Below are positions 7,956 through 16,875 of a stretch of DNA of 64,000 bases, one piece after another. The position numbers were made by a program, and so were the translations under genes. The notes below the pieces were generated by a model, which was given only the letters and a program-made list of their open reading frames with translations, was not told the DNA's origin and did not search any database. Source of the DNA: Eisenbergiella tayi (GTDB taxonomy: Bacteria > Bacillota > Clostridia > Lachnospirales > Lachnospiraceae). The DNA is taken from assembly GCF_001881565.1 (NCBI RefSeq), contig NZ_MPDJ01000011.1, positions 62,448-126,447 on the forward strand. The letters are read 5' to 3'. Each line of letters begins with the position of its first letter. Within the stretch, counting starts at the first letter, position 1.

Positions 7956-9041
7956 TTACGGCTGATAATATCTTTTATATATCTCTACCTGGATTTTTCT
8001 AATCATCGACCAGATATTGCTGTCCTGATTGGACAGTACTGTCAGAGTGATATCTTCCTTCGGATAATATAAAAATTTTGCGGTCACTCCGTCATTGCTT
8101 CCGTCCTTATAGATGCAGAAAGGCATGTCCTCCTCCTCCAGCAAATAGAATTCGAATCCATATCCATTTTTCTTATATAATCCGGGAATAGACAGCCATT
8201 CCACCGTATTGGAGAACTCACAGTGAGGGCTAAGAAGCATCTCCGCATATTTTTCATTCAGAATGATGTGCTTACGGACTGCATCCAGAAAAAGATTCAG
8301 ATCGCCGGCCGTTGTATAAACGCCTCCGTCAGGAGTCCCTACCGGAGGATAACAATAAATATTTTTTTTGTACCCCTTAAACCGCCCTTCTTCATCCAAT
8401 ATGCTTTTATAGCCCTCCGCCGTGTTTTCGTTAATCCCGTCCATTGAAAAAAATCCGGTTCTGTCCATACCCGCACGCTCGAAAATATTGCGGGTGAAAT
8501 ATTCCCTGTAATTAAGGCCGCTTGCTTTTTCAACCGCCATGCCCAGCAGGACAAAAGAGCAGTTGCAGTATCTGACATTTGTCCCTGCCCTGAAGTTCGG
8601 CTCTTTATAGGCAAAATTCTTCAAAAAGTCCCTGCATTCCCGGATCGCATAATTGGGGCTGTCCACAAACAGGGCCGAATAATCTTCTCCGGCCTCTTCG
8701 TCCGCGTCATCCGCTATACCGGAGGTATGATTCAGCAGATGCTCAATCGTCACGTCTTCGGGGATTTTAGTTCCGGATAAGTCAACGATATTTACTATCC
8801 TGTCCTCAAGCTTCAGCTTCCCTTCCTCCACAAGCTGCAGTACTGCTGCCGCCGTGAATATTTTGGTTATGGACGCCACATCAAACCTGGTCTCCGTATT
8901 ATTAGGGATCCGGAAGGGACGGCTTGCATAACCATACGCTTCGTTAAAGATAGTTATTCCTTTTCTTTTCAGCATACACACGCCGCTGAAATTATGATTC
9001 TGAACGTATTCTTCGCAAATCTTTTCAAGATAATCTTTCAT
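7956..9041 (-). CDS. Serine hydrolase of the beta-lactamase/class C (AmpC-like) fold
   Basis: A 361-residue serine hydrolase. The catalytic SxxK is S57-I-T-K60 in 'DVASITKIF', and the Tyr-containing second motif is Y158-C-N160 in 'RYCNCSF'. 'HLLNHTSGI' is a family signature between them. There is no signal peptide, so it acts in the cytoplasm and is more likely an esterase or peptidase-like enzyme than a secreted beta-lactamase. It is preceded by a methyltransferase gene 38 bases upstream on the same strand and is likely the last gene of a MATE-DinB-methyltransferase-hydrolase run. Resistance function should not be assumed. Confidence 0.82.
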   Translation of the reverse strand: MKDYLEKICEEYVQNHNFSGVCMLKRKGITIFNEAYGYASRPFRIPNNTETRFDVASITKIFTAAAVLQLVEEGKLKLEDRIVNIVDLSGTKIPEDVTIEHLLNHTSGIADDADEEAGEDYSALFVDSPNYAIRECRDFLKNFAYKEPNFRAGTNVRYCNCSFVLLGMAVEKASGLNYREYFTRNIFERAGMDRTGFFSMDGINENTAEGYKSILDEEGRFKGYKKNIYCYPPVGTPDGGVYTTAGDLNLFLDAVRKHIILNEKYAEMLLSPHCEFSNTVEWLSIPGLYKKNGYGFEFYLLEEEDMPFCIYKDGSNDGVTAKFLYYPKEDITLTVLSNQDSNIWSMIRKIQVEIYKRYYQP

Positions 9042-9079
9042 TTTTCATTCTCTTTTCTGTCTTTATTCTATTCTTTTTA

Positions 9080-9874
9080 TCAACCGGGCTTTCTGCATAC
9101 GAAACCGAGGCACTGCGGCAAAGCCGCACAAGGATTTTTGTGCCAGTCATATTTGTCCGGTTCGTCATAATTATCTGACAGATAATTATGATTTGGCAGA
9201 TCTTCCGGGATACTGTGAAATTCCTCCATCCTCAGGATTGAAAAACCTGAGGATACAAGGGCATTTACATAATCCTGAATGCGCCAGTCATAAGTAACAT
9301 CATCAGGAAACGGTCCGGTCTCTTCATAGGGCTTCCGTATAACAAATTTCCCCTCCTCCAAACTGCCTTTATCAAACGGCCTGCTCCACGGATGCGTATC
9401 AAACATGATATAAATGCCGCCTTTCTTCAAAATGCGGCTGAAATTTTTATACATGGCTGTCAAATCCCGGATCCATACATGTACGCCGTTAGAAGTGTAT
9501 ACCAAATCAAAAAAATCATTGTTCAACTCATTCAGACTCATGCTGTCACTATGTAAAAATTTGATATTATAATTTTTACCTTCTGCTCTTTTTCTCGCAT
9601 TTTCAATCTGTCCGCAGGAGATATCCGCAGCAAAAACCTCCGCTCCCATTTCGCAAAAAGCGAAAGCCGCCACGCAGTCACCACAGGATGGGACACATAC
9701 TTTCTTTCCCCTCAAATCCGGAAAATATTCCGCCAGTAATTCTGCCACGGCTTTCGGGAATCCCCTGTAAGGATCTTTGCCTATTTCCATAAAAATTTCA
9801 GCATAGTCAAGCTTTCCGAAGTGTTCATCTGAATAACTGTCCCATGTCTGTTCAATTTCGTTATGTTCCTGCAT
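9080..9874 (-). CDS. Class I SAM-dependent methyltransferase
   Basis: A 264-residue methyltransferase. The SAM-binding region is 'GKKVCVPSCGDCVAAFAF', a variant motif I with PSCGD in place of the usual Gly-rich loop, followed by the acidic 'VFAADIS' strand and 'DLVYTSNGVHVW' (motif IV region). It appears to be a small-molecule methyltransferase; nothing in the sequence names the substrate. The gene sits in a same-strand group with a DinB-like protein and a MATE pump. Confidence 0.82.
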   Translation of the reverse strand: MQEHNEIEQTWDSYSDEHFGKLDYAEIFMEIGKDPYRGFPKAVAELLAEYFPDLRGKKVCVPSCGDCVAAFAFCEMGAEVFAADISCGQIENARKRAEGKNYNIKFLHSDSMSLNELNNDFFDLVYTSNGVHVWIRDLTAMYKNFSRILKKGGIYIMFDTHPWSRPFDKGSLEEGKFVIRKPYEETGPFPDDVTYDWRIQDYVNALVSSGFSILRMEEFHSIPEDLPNHNYLSDNYDEPDKYDWHKNPCAALPQCLGFVCRKPG

Positions 9875-9922
9875 ATAAAGCCTCCTTTTTCGGCTTCTGC
9901 CTTTCCCATCGCAAACAACTTT

Positions 9923-10618
9923 CTATACCAGGAAAAACTTCTTCTTCGTCCGTATCTCTTCCTTCCAGCGGAAGCAATCGTTTAAATGCAGCATGACATG
10001 ACGGGTGGGCGGCATCAGCAGCAGACCGGCAACATCCTTCTTTCCCCAGAAATCAAGCAGCCAGAAGGACTCCTCCTGTCTTGTTACCCCTCCCTCATTC
10101 AGGATCCTGTCCAAATCATCACCGAATACCTTGCGCCGCATATCTTCCGGAGTGAGACTCTGCACCAGTTCCCTTGTCTGCCTGCCCACTTCGTTACGGT
10201 ACTTCAGAAGCTCCTGTATATCCGCTTCTTTGCTTAACATCATTATTTCCTCATCCTGTAAGGCATTCCCAGTGTCCGTTATGGATACGTGAAGACGCTT
10301 TTTCCAATCTTCATTAAAGATTTGATTTCTTCTCCCAACCAATATATTCATGGTAAGATCTTCGATACGGGCAATATGCCATACCACCCAGCCAATCGTC
10401 TCATCCTTGGATTTCGGCATAACGGCATATTCCTGATCCGTCAAATCCCGGAATAAACCGTCCACTTCATTCTCACTTCCGCCTGCCATTTCCGAAGGAA
10501 ACAGATTTTCATGGATTTCCAGAAATAATTTCTTTGCTTCCGGGAGTTTTTCCCTGTTACGTATCATGCGGTTTAAATCCTTATGCTTTTCACTAAGGCC
10601 TTCTCCAAAATATTTCAT
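9923..10618 (-). CDS. DinB-like four-helix-bundle protein
   Basis: A 231-residue, largely helical protein that resembles the DinB/YfiT superfamily: 'TIGWVVWHIARIEDLTMNILV' corresponds to the helix carrying the first metal-binding His, and 'RHVMLHLNDCFRW' supplies later His residues. Some members are metal-dependent thiol transferases; the function here is unknown. The start at 10618 has GGGAGAA upstream; the frame continues upstream into the MATE gene region but without a ribosome-binding site. It follows the MATE gene by 38 bases and is likely in its operon. Confidence 0.65.
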   Translation of the reverse strand: MKYFGEGLSEKHKDLNRMIRNREKLPEAKKLFLEIHENLFPSEMAGGSENEVDGLFRDLTDQEYAVMPKSKDETIGWVVWHIARIEDLTMNILVGRRNQIFNEDWKKRLHVSITDTGNALQDEEIMMLSKEADIQELLKYRNEVGRQTRELVQSLTPEDMRRKVFGDDLDRILNEGGVTRQEESFWLLDFWGKKDVAGLLLMPPTRHVMLHLNDCFRWKEEIRTKKKFFLV

Positions 10619-10656
10619 ATTCTTCTCCCTTTTGCCAAACCACTGTGATGACTGAA

Positions 10657-12000
10657 TTATATTTTGATTTTCGTCCATTTCCCGGAGCGGAACCTCAGGC
10701 TCGTGAGAATAAACCGAACCAGCTGATCGGCGCAGACACCAAACCAGATACCGATGATTCCCAGTCCTGCCGTATAGCATAACAGGTAGCTGGCGATAGG
10801 ACGCACGATGGTTACGCTGACTGTGGACGCTATGGTAGTATAAATCACATCCCCCGCACCTCTCAGGCAGCCCATATAAATAACCTGCGCTATCTGCAGC
10901 AGCACTACGACAACGATAACCCGCATGATTTCCACGCCCATGGCGATGATCTCCGGTTCGGAAAAGAACAGATTATATAAGTATCCGCCGCAGGTCAGAT
11001 ATACCACGGCCAGGACAGCGGCTATCATCCGTCCGATATTCTGGCATATGCTTCCGTAGGTTTTAGCCATATCCACATTTTTGGCCCCCAGGCTCTGCCC
11101 GATCAGCGCTACGGCCGCCACCTGCATGCCGTCCCCGAAGGAGAAGGACAGGCTCATGACATTCATTCCCACCTGATGGGCAGCAAATGCCGCGGTTCCC
11201 ATTTTCGCCGCCATGACCGCAACGGACAAAAATCCCACCCGGACAAGAAGCTGCTCCGCAAGGACGCTGGCCCCCAGCTTGACCATACTCTTCCCAACCT
11301 CCAGGGTGGGGCGTATTTTTTCTCTCCACATATACGGGAAGCTGATAAAATCATTTTTCCAGGCCGCCACGATACTCATGATACAGCCGACCATACTGCC
11401 GATTACCGTAGCGATGGCCGCTCCCGATACGCCCAGCGCAGGGAATCCGAAATGCCCTTCAATCAGCAGATAGTTGAAAATAACATTGACCACATTTGCC
11501 GCCACATTGGTTTTCATGGCGATTTTCGTATTGCCAGCCCCTCTCTGCGCGGCATTCACCGTCAGGGAAATTACCGTAAATATAATGAATCCCATGATAA
11601 TTCGGAAATACTGTACCGCTTCCGTGTGGGACGCTTCCTCCGAACCGCACATGCGGATTATCGGATCCGCAAATATCACACAGGCCAGACTGACGATCAC
11701 CGACATAATCAATACAAAAAAACAGGCCGCACACAGAACCTCATTAGCTCCTTTCTGATTTTCCTGGCCCTTACGCCGTGCGACCAGCGCCGAGACGGAT
11801 ACATTCACCGCGATAAAAACAGCCAGTCCGATAAACTTAGGCTGTGTAGTCAGGCCTACCGCCGCCACGGCATGGGCTCCCACCCTGCTGACCATCAGGG
11901 AATCCACCATTCCCACCAAGGCTACAAAAAATGATTCCAGTACAGACGGCCACGCCATCTTCAGCACCGTCTGTATGTTTTCTCTGCTGTACTTTTTCAT
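10657..12000 (-). CDS. MATE family multidrug/cation efflux transporter
   Basis: A 447-residue polytopic membrane protein of the MATE family (about 12 transmembrane helices). Typical signatures include 'MAWPSVLESFFVALVGMVDSLMVSRVG' at the N-terminus and the equivalent 'GAAIATVIGSMVG' and 'GMQVAAVALIGQSLGAKN' segments in each half. It exports cationic drugs or metabolites using a Na+ or H+ gradient (family knowledge). The ATG at 12000 has GGGGAGG upstream. A clear promoter lies ~50 bases further up. It heads a four-gene run ending in the serine hydrolase. Confidence 0.9.
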   Translation of the reverse strand: MKKYSRENIQTVLKMAWPSVLESFFVALVGMVDSLMVSRVGAHAVAAVGLTTQPKFIGLAVFIAVNVSVSALVARRKGQENQKGANEVLCAACFFVLIMSVIVSLACVIFADPIIRMCGSEEASHTEAVQYFRIIMGFIIFTVISLTVNAAQRGAGNTKIAMKTNVAANVVNVIFNYLLIEGHFGFPALGVSGAAIATVIGSMVGCIMSIVAAWKNDFISFPYMWREKIRPTLEVGKSMVKLGASVLAEQLLVRVGFLSVAVMAAKMGTAAFAAHQVGMNVMSLSFSFGDGMQVAAVALIGQSLGAKNVDMAKTYGSICQNIGRMIAAVLAVVYLTCGGYLYNLFFSEPEIIAMGVEIMRVIVVVVLLQIAQVIYMGCLRGAGDVIYTTIASTVSVTIVRPIASYLLCYTAGLGIIGIWFGVCADQLVRFILTSLRFRSGKWTKIKI

Positions 12001-12049
12001 GTCCTCCCCTTTCAGGCATTTTTTTACTATCCTGCCTTTCACTTATTTT

Positions 12050-12078
12050 ATTGTACGTTACATTTCCGGGGCTGTCCA
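12050..12078 (-). promoter_or_regulatory. Sigma-A-type promoter for the MATE gene
   Basis: On the minus strand, TGGACA (12078-12073), 17 bases, TACAAT (12055-12050). About 50 bases upstream of the MATE start. It is divergent from the promoter of the permease gene. Confidence 0.6.
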
Positions 12079-12124
12079 TAAGCGAACCGTCAATTTTGCA
12101 GAGTGTTTTTCGGCAAAAAGCCGA

Positions 12125-12153
12125 TTGACTGGCGATTCCCGGCGGATTATGAT
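12125..12153 (+). promoter_or_regulatory. Sigma-A-type promoter for the ArsB/SLC13-type permease
   Basis: TTGACT (12125-12130), 17 bases, TATGAT (12148-12153) on the plus strand, about 43 bases before the ATG at 12196. The promoter is back-to-back with the MATE promoter. Confidence 0.6.
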
Positions 12154-12195
12154 AAGCAGTGGCATAAAATAAGTTTTCAGGAAGGGCTTACTCCT

Positions 12196-13308
12196 ATGGA
12201 AAAAATACGCTGCATTATAAAAAAAGATCCCGTTCTTATAATCTCGGGACTGCTGGCTGTCATCTCGGCATTCTTCATTCCGCCGGATGCCGCTTATCTT
12301 TCCTATATTGATTTCCGTGTGCTCGCTCTTTTGTACTGTCTCATGTGTGTCATGAACGGTTTTCAGGAAATAGGGCTGTTTCAAAAGCTGGCTGTTTTTA
12401 TCCTTTCCCGGACAAAAAATACAAGGCAGCTGACAGCCGTCCTTGTATTCCTGTGTTTTTTCCTGAGTATGTTCATCACTAATGATGTATCACTGATCAC
12501 CTTTGTTCCCTTTACGGTCCTGATACTGACTATTATCGGACAGACAAAGCTGATGATATATGTAATTGTCCTGCAGACCATCGCCGCCAATCTGGGCAGT
12601 ATGCTGACTCCTGTGGGAAATCCCCAGAATCTTTATCTGTACAGCCTTTCCGGCATGGATATTTCTCTTTTTCTGAAAACCATGCTGCCCTATACCCTGC
12701 TTTCCGGGCTGATGCTCCTTCTCGCTCTTTTCTTAAAACCCGGAGAAGAGGTTTCCCTTCAGGCTGTTTTCACGGAAACGAAGGCTATGGCACGCAGGCC
12801 TCTGGCAGCTTATACCCTGCTTTTTCTTCTGTGCCTCGGCTGCGTACTCCGCCTGATTCCCTGGCAGGCCGTTCTTCTTATCCTTCTCGCTGTCCTGTTT
12901 TTCTTTAACCGCAGATTATTATTAAAGGCTGACTTCGGCCTGTTGTTTACTTTTGTCTTTTTCTTCCTGTTTATAGGAAACATGGGGAGAATACCGGCGA
13001 TTGTGGGTTTTCTCCGCTCTGTTTTATCCGGGCATGAGCTTTTCCTGTCCATAGCCGCCAGCCAGGTTATCAGCAACGTGCCCGCGGCAATTCTTCTTTC
13101 CGGCTTTACCGGGAATTATCTGCCCCTGCTCGTCGGTGTGAATATCGGCGGCCTGGGCACACTCATCGCTTCGCTGGCCAGCCTGATTTCCTACAAACAG
13201 TATGCAGGGACCGCCGGCTGCCATAAGGGACGCTATATGCTGTATTTTACCGTGATGAATCTGCTTTTTCTGGCGGCTCTCGCCATTCTTGCCGCCCTGC
13301 TTTTATAG
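12196..13308 (+). CDS. ArsB/NadC (SLC13-like) ion transporter family permease
   Basis: A 370-residue polytopic permease of the ion-transporter superfamily (citrate/arsenite/dicarboxylate carriers). The signature 'NLGSMLTPVGNPQNLYLYS' is the conserved TPxGNPxN hairpin, and 'FITNDVSLITFVPF' is the paired re-entrant motif typical of the fold. About ten hydrophobic segments can be seen. The start at 12196 has AGGAAGG upstream and its own promoter. Whether the substrate is arsenite, a dicarboxylate or another anion cannot be determined; there is no arsenic-resistance neighbour. Confidence 0.8.
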   Translation: MEKIRCIIKKDPVLIISGLLAVISAFFIPPDAAYLSYIDFRVLALLYCLMCVMNGFQEIGLFQKLAVFILSRTKNTRQLTAVLVFLCFFLSMFITNDVSLITFVPFTVLILTIIGQTKLMIYVIVLQTIAANLGSMLTPVGNPQNLYLYSLSGMDISLFLKTMLPYTLLSGLMLLLALFLKPGEEVSLQAVFTETKAMARRPLAAYTLLFLLCLGCVLRLIPWQAVLLILLAVLFFFNRRLLLKADFGLLFTFVFFFLFIGNMGRIPAIVGFLRSVLSGHELFLSIAASQVISNVPAAILLSGFTGNYLPLLVGVNIGGLGTLIASLASLISYKQYAGTAGCHKGRYMLYFTVMNLLFLAALAILAALLL

Positions 13309-13344
13309 AGGATGCTTATCTCCGTGCTGCAGCCGCCATATATA

Positions 13345-14625
13345 TCATGCTTCCGCCATGCCCTTCAGTATAGCCGCAGCCTGCCTGAAAAAGGCCTCCT
13401 CACGGAGGAAATCTTCTTTTCCCGCAGTCATGGTCAGATTGAGAACCCCTTCCTCCCCCAGCGTAGCCGCTCCGAAAAGCCTTTTTGCATTGGGGACAAG
13501 GGGCGGTGCAAAGATGAACTCCTTAAGCCGGTAAGCGCCGTATACGGATGGAATCGGCAGCTTTCCCAGATTGGTCACGCTGATGCCTTTGGGATTTCCA
13601 TGATAGCCGAACATATCCCTCACCATGCCCGCCGCTTTGTTCTCATAACCGGCATAGCCGGAAAAGTAAGCCGCGTCTACCAGCGAAGGCCGCAGTTCTC
13701 CCATAAACCGGAGAAGAAAATATTTGTCCGATTCCCGATCCAGTTTTTTATAAATAAGCCGGTGTACCCTGCGCGCATTTTCCCAGAAATCCAGTGACGG
13801 ATTGTAGGCATAGGTTATGGAAATTCCCGTGGCATAGTTTCCCATCCCCTCATACCCGTCCGGGCGCACGCTGGCCGCCAGGCCGATGCTTCTTTTTTCT
13901 TCTGAGGCCCGGGCTAAAGCTGTGACAAGAAGGCTGTTCAGGGTAACCTGATGCTCCCGGGCCCCGGTGAGCAGATTTTCGCATTCTTCTTTAGGAAAGG
14001 TTTCCAGTGAAATCCGGATATCTCTGTTTTCCCAATATTTCCGATGCAGCTCTTCATAATCTGCCCAGCCGAATACCCGTCCGCTCTTATCCCAGCTGCT
14101 GTTAAGCCGCCTCATCAGGAACTTCAGAGGCGGATTCAGCTTTCCTTTTGCTTCCTGTCCAGGGAACGGATACAGCTGTAAGGGACGGTACGGGATCTCT
14201 TTTCCCGCCAGCGCCGTCATAATGTCCCTGGTCAGACAGGCAAAGGACATGCCGTCCCCGGCCAGATGATGGCCGATTATAAGGAGCCGGCATTCCTCTT
14301 CCATAAACCAGGCGAAAAACCGAAGCAACTCTCCATCTTTCAGTGCAAAAGGAATGGATGCCTGGCTTTGGATCACCTCTTTCCAGTCTTCTTTTACGTC
14401 CATTTTCCGGATATGGATTTCCTTTTCCTCTCCGGTTTCATAGAAGGCACGGCCATCCTCTTCTAACAGTATCCTGCTCCGCAGCATCTCGTTCCTGGAA
14501 CAGGCCTTCTTTACTGCTGTCTCCAGAGCCTGTATTTCCACCTTTCCTCCGATCACTGCCATGACAGAAACCTGGATACTCGGTGAAAACAGATGCGTTC
14601 TTTCTTTTTTGATTTCAGCCTTCAT
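13345..14625 (-). CDS. Condensation-domain/alcohol acetyltransferase-fold protein
   Basis: A 426-residue stand-alone protein of the NRPS condensation/CAT-like acyltransferase superfamily. The catalytic HHxxxDG motif is present as 'GHHLAGDGMSF' in the N-terminal half, and a second CAT-like lobe follows. There is no adenylation or carrier domain. It therefore may transfer an acyl group between CoA or a carrier and an alcohol or amine. The ATG at 14625 has AGGAG seven bases upstream; an earlier TTG lacks spacing. It overlaps the end of the upstream tetR gene by 11 bases, so the two are coupled and the regulator probably controls it. Confidence 0.75.
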   Translation of the reverse strand: MKAEIKKERTHLFSPSIQVSVMAVIGGKVEIQALETAVKKACSRNEMLRSRILLEEDGRAFYETGEEKEIHIRKMDVKEDWKEVIQSQASIPFALKDGELLRFFAWFMEEECRLLIIGHHLAGDGMSFACLTRDIMTALAGKEIPYRPLQLYPFPGQEAKGKLNPPLKFLMRRLNSSWDKSGRVFGWADYEELHRKYWENRDIRISLETFPKEECENLLTGAREHQVTLNSLLVTALARASEEKRSIGLAASVRPDGYEGMGNYATGISITYAYNPSLDFWENARRVHRLIYKKLDRESDKYFLLRFMGELRPSLVDAAYFSGYAGYENKAAGMVRDMFGYHGNPKGISVTNLGKLPIPSVYGAYRLKEFIFAPPLVPNAKRLFGAATLGEEGVLNLTMTAGKEDFLREEAFFRQAAAILKGMAEA

Positions 14626-15124
14626 GGGCAAACTCCTTATATACTTCTGTTAACAGTTCCCTGATTTCTTCACGAGGCAGACTGGTGGTGTTCGTAGCGG
14701 CAATGGAGGCAATACCGTGGGTGAAAACCCATACCTTCACAAATAACCTGGCGTCTGCCTGCTCCGGCACTGCTCCCGCCAGTTCATAGATGCTGTTCAT
14801 CCGGAAGCTGTCCGACATGCAGAGCAGCCGGAACAGATTTTTTTCCTGTCCGGCAAGCTCCACATACCGCAGCCCCATATACAGAAATAACGGTTCCCCA
14901 TCGGGATTTTCCGTCATTTCTTTTGTAAAAAAAGCTCTTGTCCTCTCATAAACTTCTTTTTTCACCTCTTCCATATTCTGAAACACATGGAAAATCGGCT
15001 GGGTGGAGCAGCCCAGCCTGTGTGCCAGTTCGCGCGCCGTCACATGTTCGAATCCATTTTCCCTGGTCATTTCAAAGGCTGTTTCTATGATCTCTTCTTT
15101 GCTGAGTTTCGCTTTAGGGGGCAT
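14615..15124 (-). CDS. TetR family transcriptional regulator
   Basis: A 169-residue TetR regulator. The N-terminal HTH 'ITARELAHRLGCSTQPIFHVF'-type region reads here as 'VTARELAHRLGCSTQPIF' (residues ~25-50), followed by a helical ligand domain. The ATG at 15124 has GAGGTG six bases upstream. A strong promoter and a large palindromic operator lie directly upstream, so autorepression is likely. The condensation-fold gene follows with an 11-base overlap. The divergent AGCS symporter may also be under its control. Confidence 0.85.
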   Translation of the reverse strand: MPPKAKLSKEEIIETAFEMTRENGFEHVTARELAHRLGCSTQPIFHVFQNMEEVKKEVYERTRAFFTKEMTENPDGEPLFLYMGLRYVELAGQEKNLFRLLCMSDSFRMNSIYELAGAVPEQADARLFVKVWVFTHGIASIAATNTTSLPREEIRELLTEVYKEFAHEG

Positions 15125-15158
15125 CTTCAACACCTCTTTTTTCTTTTTCATATCGTTC

Positions 15159-15202
15159 AGGCGTACAATAACATCGTTATATAACAATGTTATTGTACGC
15201 CT
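15159..15202. promoter_or_regulatory. 44-bp near-perfect palindromic operator for the TetR regulator
   Basis: The arms AGGCGTACAATAACA (15159-15173) and its exact complement (15188-15202) flank a centre that contains GTTATATAAC; the whole 44 bases pair except for one position (15175/15186). On the minus strand its outer arm contains the tetR -10 box, so a bound dimer would block transcription. Confidence 0.75.
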
Positions 15203-15220
15203 TTCTGCTTTCTTTGTCAA
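15192..15220 (-). promoter_or_regulatory. Sigma-A-type tetR promoter overlapping the operator
   Basis: On the minus strand, TTGACA (15220-15215), exactly 17 bases, TACAAT (15197-15192). The -10 lies inside the palindromic operator arm. Confidence 0.7.
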
Positions 15221-15389
15221 TTGCCCTTTGTTTTTTCGCGGCATTGTCTGCCCGTTATCGGAAGAACTGTCAGGTTCCAGTATAGCATTGCATTACTGTG
15301 ATATTAATGCAACGCTGTACCAACCTGCCGCCGTACACATATCTCGGTCCCTGTCCGCATATAGTTATAGAAAAAACTGTGAGGCCTGT

Positions 15390-16691
15390 ATGCTTCCCTT
15401 CCTGGAACACATCAATCAACTGCTGTGGGGCTTTCCCGTTCTCATACTGTTATCCTCCGCCCATCTTTATTTTACCGCCAAATTAAAATTTCCCCAAAGA
15501 CTTACCTTAAAAGCTATCCGGCTGTCCGTCACTCCTGAAAAAAATGCAAAGGGCGCCAATCTCTCAGGCTTTGCCGCCCTTGCCACCACTCTGGCCGCCA
15601 CTCTCGGCACCGGGAATATCATAGGCGTTTCCACCGCCATTGCCATCGGCGGCCCGGGCGCTCTTTTCTGGTGCTGGATAACCGGGGTATTGGGAATGGC
15701 GACCTGTTATGCAGAATGCTACTTAAGCGTTCTGTTCAAAAAACAAAAACCGGATAAGACATATGTGGGCGGCCCTATGTATGTACTGGAACAGGGGCTG
15801 CACAGCAAACCTCTGGGAATTCTTTATGCCGCCTGTGCATTGTTTGCCGCCTTCGGGGTGGGCTGCACCACCCAGTCCTCTGCCATCACCGAGGCAGTGA
15901 ATACCATAGCGCCGGTTTCTCCTCATATCATCGGTATTCTCGCAGCCTTTACCGCCGGGCTCGTCATCCTCGGCGGCGTGAAATCCATCGGCAAATTCTG
16001 CACAAGAATGGTTCCGGCCCTTGGCTTTTTCTATATTGGCTGCTGCCTGTACCTTCTGTTTCTGAACCGTCACTTTATTTTTTCCGGCCTTTCCCTGATA
16101 CTTGGCAGCGCTTTTCAGACAAAAGCGGCCGCCGGCGGTTTCATCGGAAGCACGCTGCAGAGCGCAGCGCGTTTCGGCATTGCCAGAGGCCTTTTCACCA
16201 ATGAAGCAGGTATAGGGACTGCCGCCATCGCCGCCGCTTCCTCGGAGACCAGGGATCCCAGGAGGCAGAGCCTCATTTCCATGACAGCCGTTTTCTGGGA
16301 TACGGTTGTTATGTGTGCGGTGACGGGGCTTGTGATCGTTACGAATATCCAGAAAAATCCTTCCTCCATCCTGGGGTTCAGTTCCGCCAGCCTTACTTCC
16401 GCCGCTTTTACCTTCCTTCCCTTCGGCGGAGCTACCCTGCTCTCCCTGGCCCTTGTGGCATTTGCCATAACCACTCTCATAGGCTGGTGTTATTATGGGG
16501 AACGCGCCGCGGAATACCTGTTTGGCGAATCCGGTATTGTATCCTATCATTTATGCTATATCGTCATGATTTATATCGGCGCCGTCCTGCCCATGGATCT
16601 GGTCTGGGGAATGACGGATCTGATTAACGGAATCATGGTCTTTCCCAATGTAATCGCCCTATTTGCCCTGCGTAAAAAAATACATATTTAG
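15390..16691 (+). CDS. Alanine/glycine:cation symporter family protein (AGCS)
   Basis: A 433-residue polytopic amino-acid carrier. Signatures of the AGCS family are clear: 'FAALATTLAATLGTGNIIGVSTAIAIGGPGALFW', 'YVGGPMYVLEQG', 'GLFTNEAGIGTAAIAAA' and 'ALVAFAITTLIGWCYYGERAAEYLFG'. It imports alanine or glycine with Na+ or H+ (family knowledge). The ATG at 15390 has GAGG five bases upstream; the frame stays open further but reads through the TetR operator, so the upstream sequence is not coding. It is divergent from tetR and ends convergently with a DegV gene at a shared terminator. Confidence 0.88.
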   Translation: MLPFLEHINQLLWGFPVLILLSSAHLYFTAKLKFPQRLTLKAIRLSVTPEKNAKGANLSGFAALATTLAATLGTGNIIGVSTAIAIGGPGALFWCWITGVLGMATCYAECYLSVLFKKQKPDKTYVGGPMYVLEQGLHSKPLGILYAACALFAAFGVGCTTQSSAITEAVNTIAPVSPHIIGILAAFTAGLVILGGVKSIGKFCTRMVPALGFFYIGCCLYLLFLNRHFIFSGLSLILGSAFQTKAAAGGFIGSTLQSAARFGIARGLFTNEAGIGTAAIAAASSETRDPRRQSLISMTAVFWDTVVMCAVTGLVIVTNIQKNPSSILGFSSASLTSAAFTFLPFGGATLLSLALVAFAITTLIGWCYYGERAAEYLFGESGIVSYHLCYIVMIYIGAVLPMDLVWGMTDLINGIMVFPNVIALFALRKKIHI

Positions 16692-16766
16692 CCCTGCGGC
16701 TGCCGCAGTACGGGATACTCTTCGGTTCTTTACAGACACACCCGTTCGGAGCACTGCCGCAGGAAT

Positions 16767-16819
16767 AAAAAAAGGGTATCGGCAGAATATTATAATTCTT
16801 TCTGCCGATTCCCTTTTTT
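16767..16819. terminator. Bidirectional terminator between the AGCS and DegV genes
   Basis: A stem of about 20 bases with one mismatch (16767-16787 against 16800-16819), with A-runs on the left and T-runs on the right, sits between two convergent genes and can terminate both. Confidence 0.8.
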
Positions 16820-16875
16820 ACGTTTCACACCAATCATACCGTTTATGCAGAAGCACGCTTATCGCCTGCGCTTCT

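Noticed and set aside
7956..9041. Beta-lactamase-type resistance gene
   Set aside because: The protein has the SxxK/YxN fold but no signal peptide, and is far from the BlaI pair; cytoplasmic serine hydrolases of this family are common.
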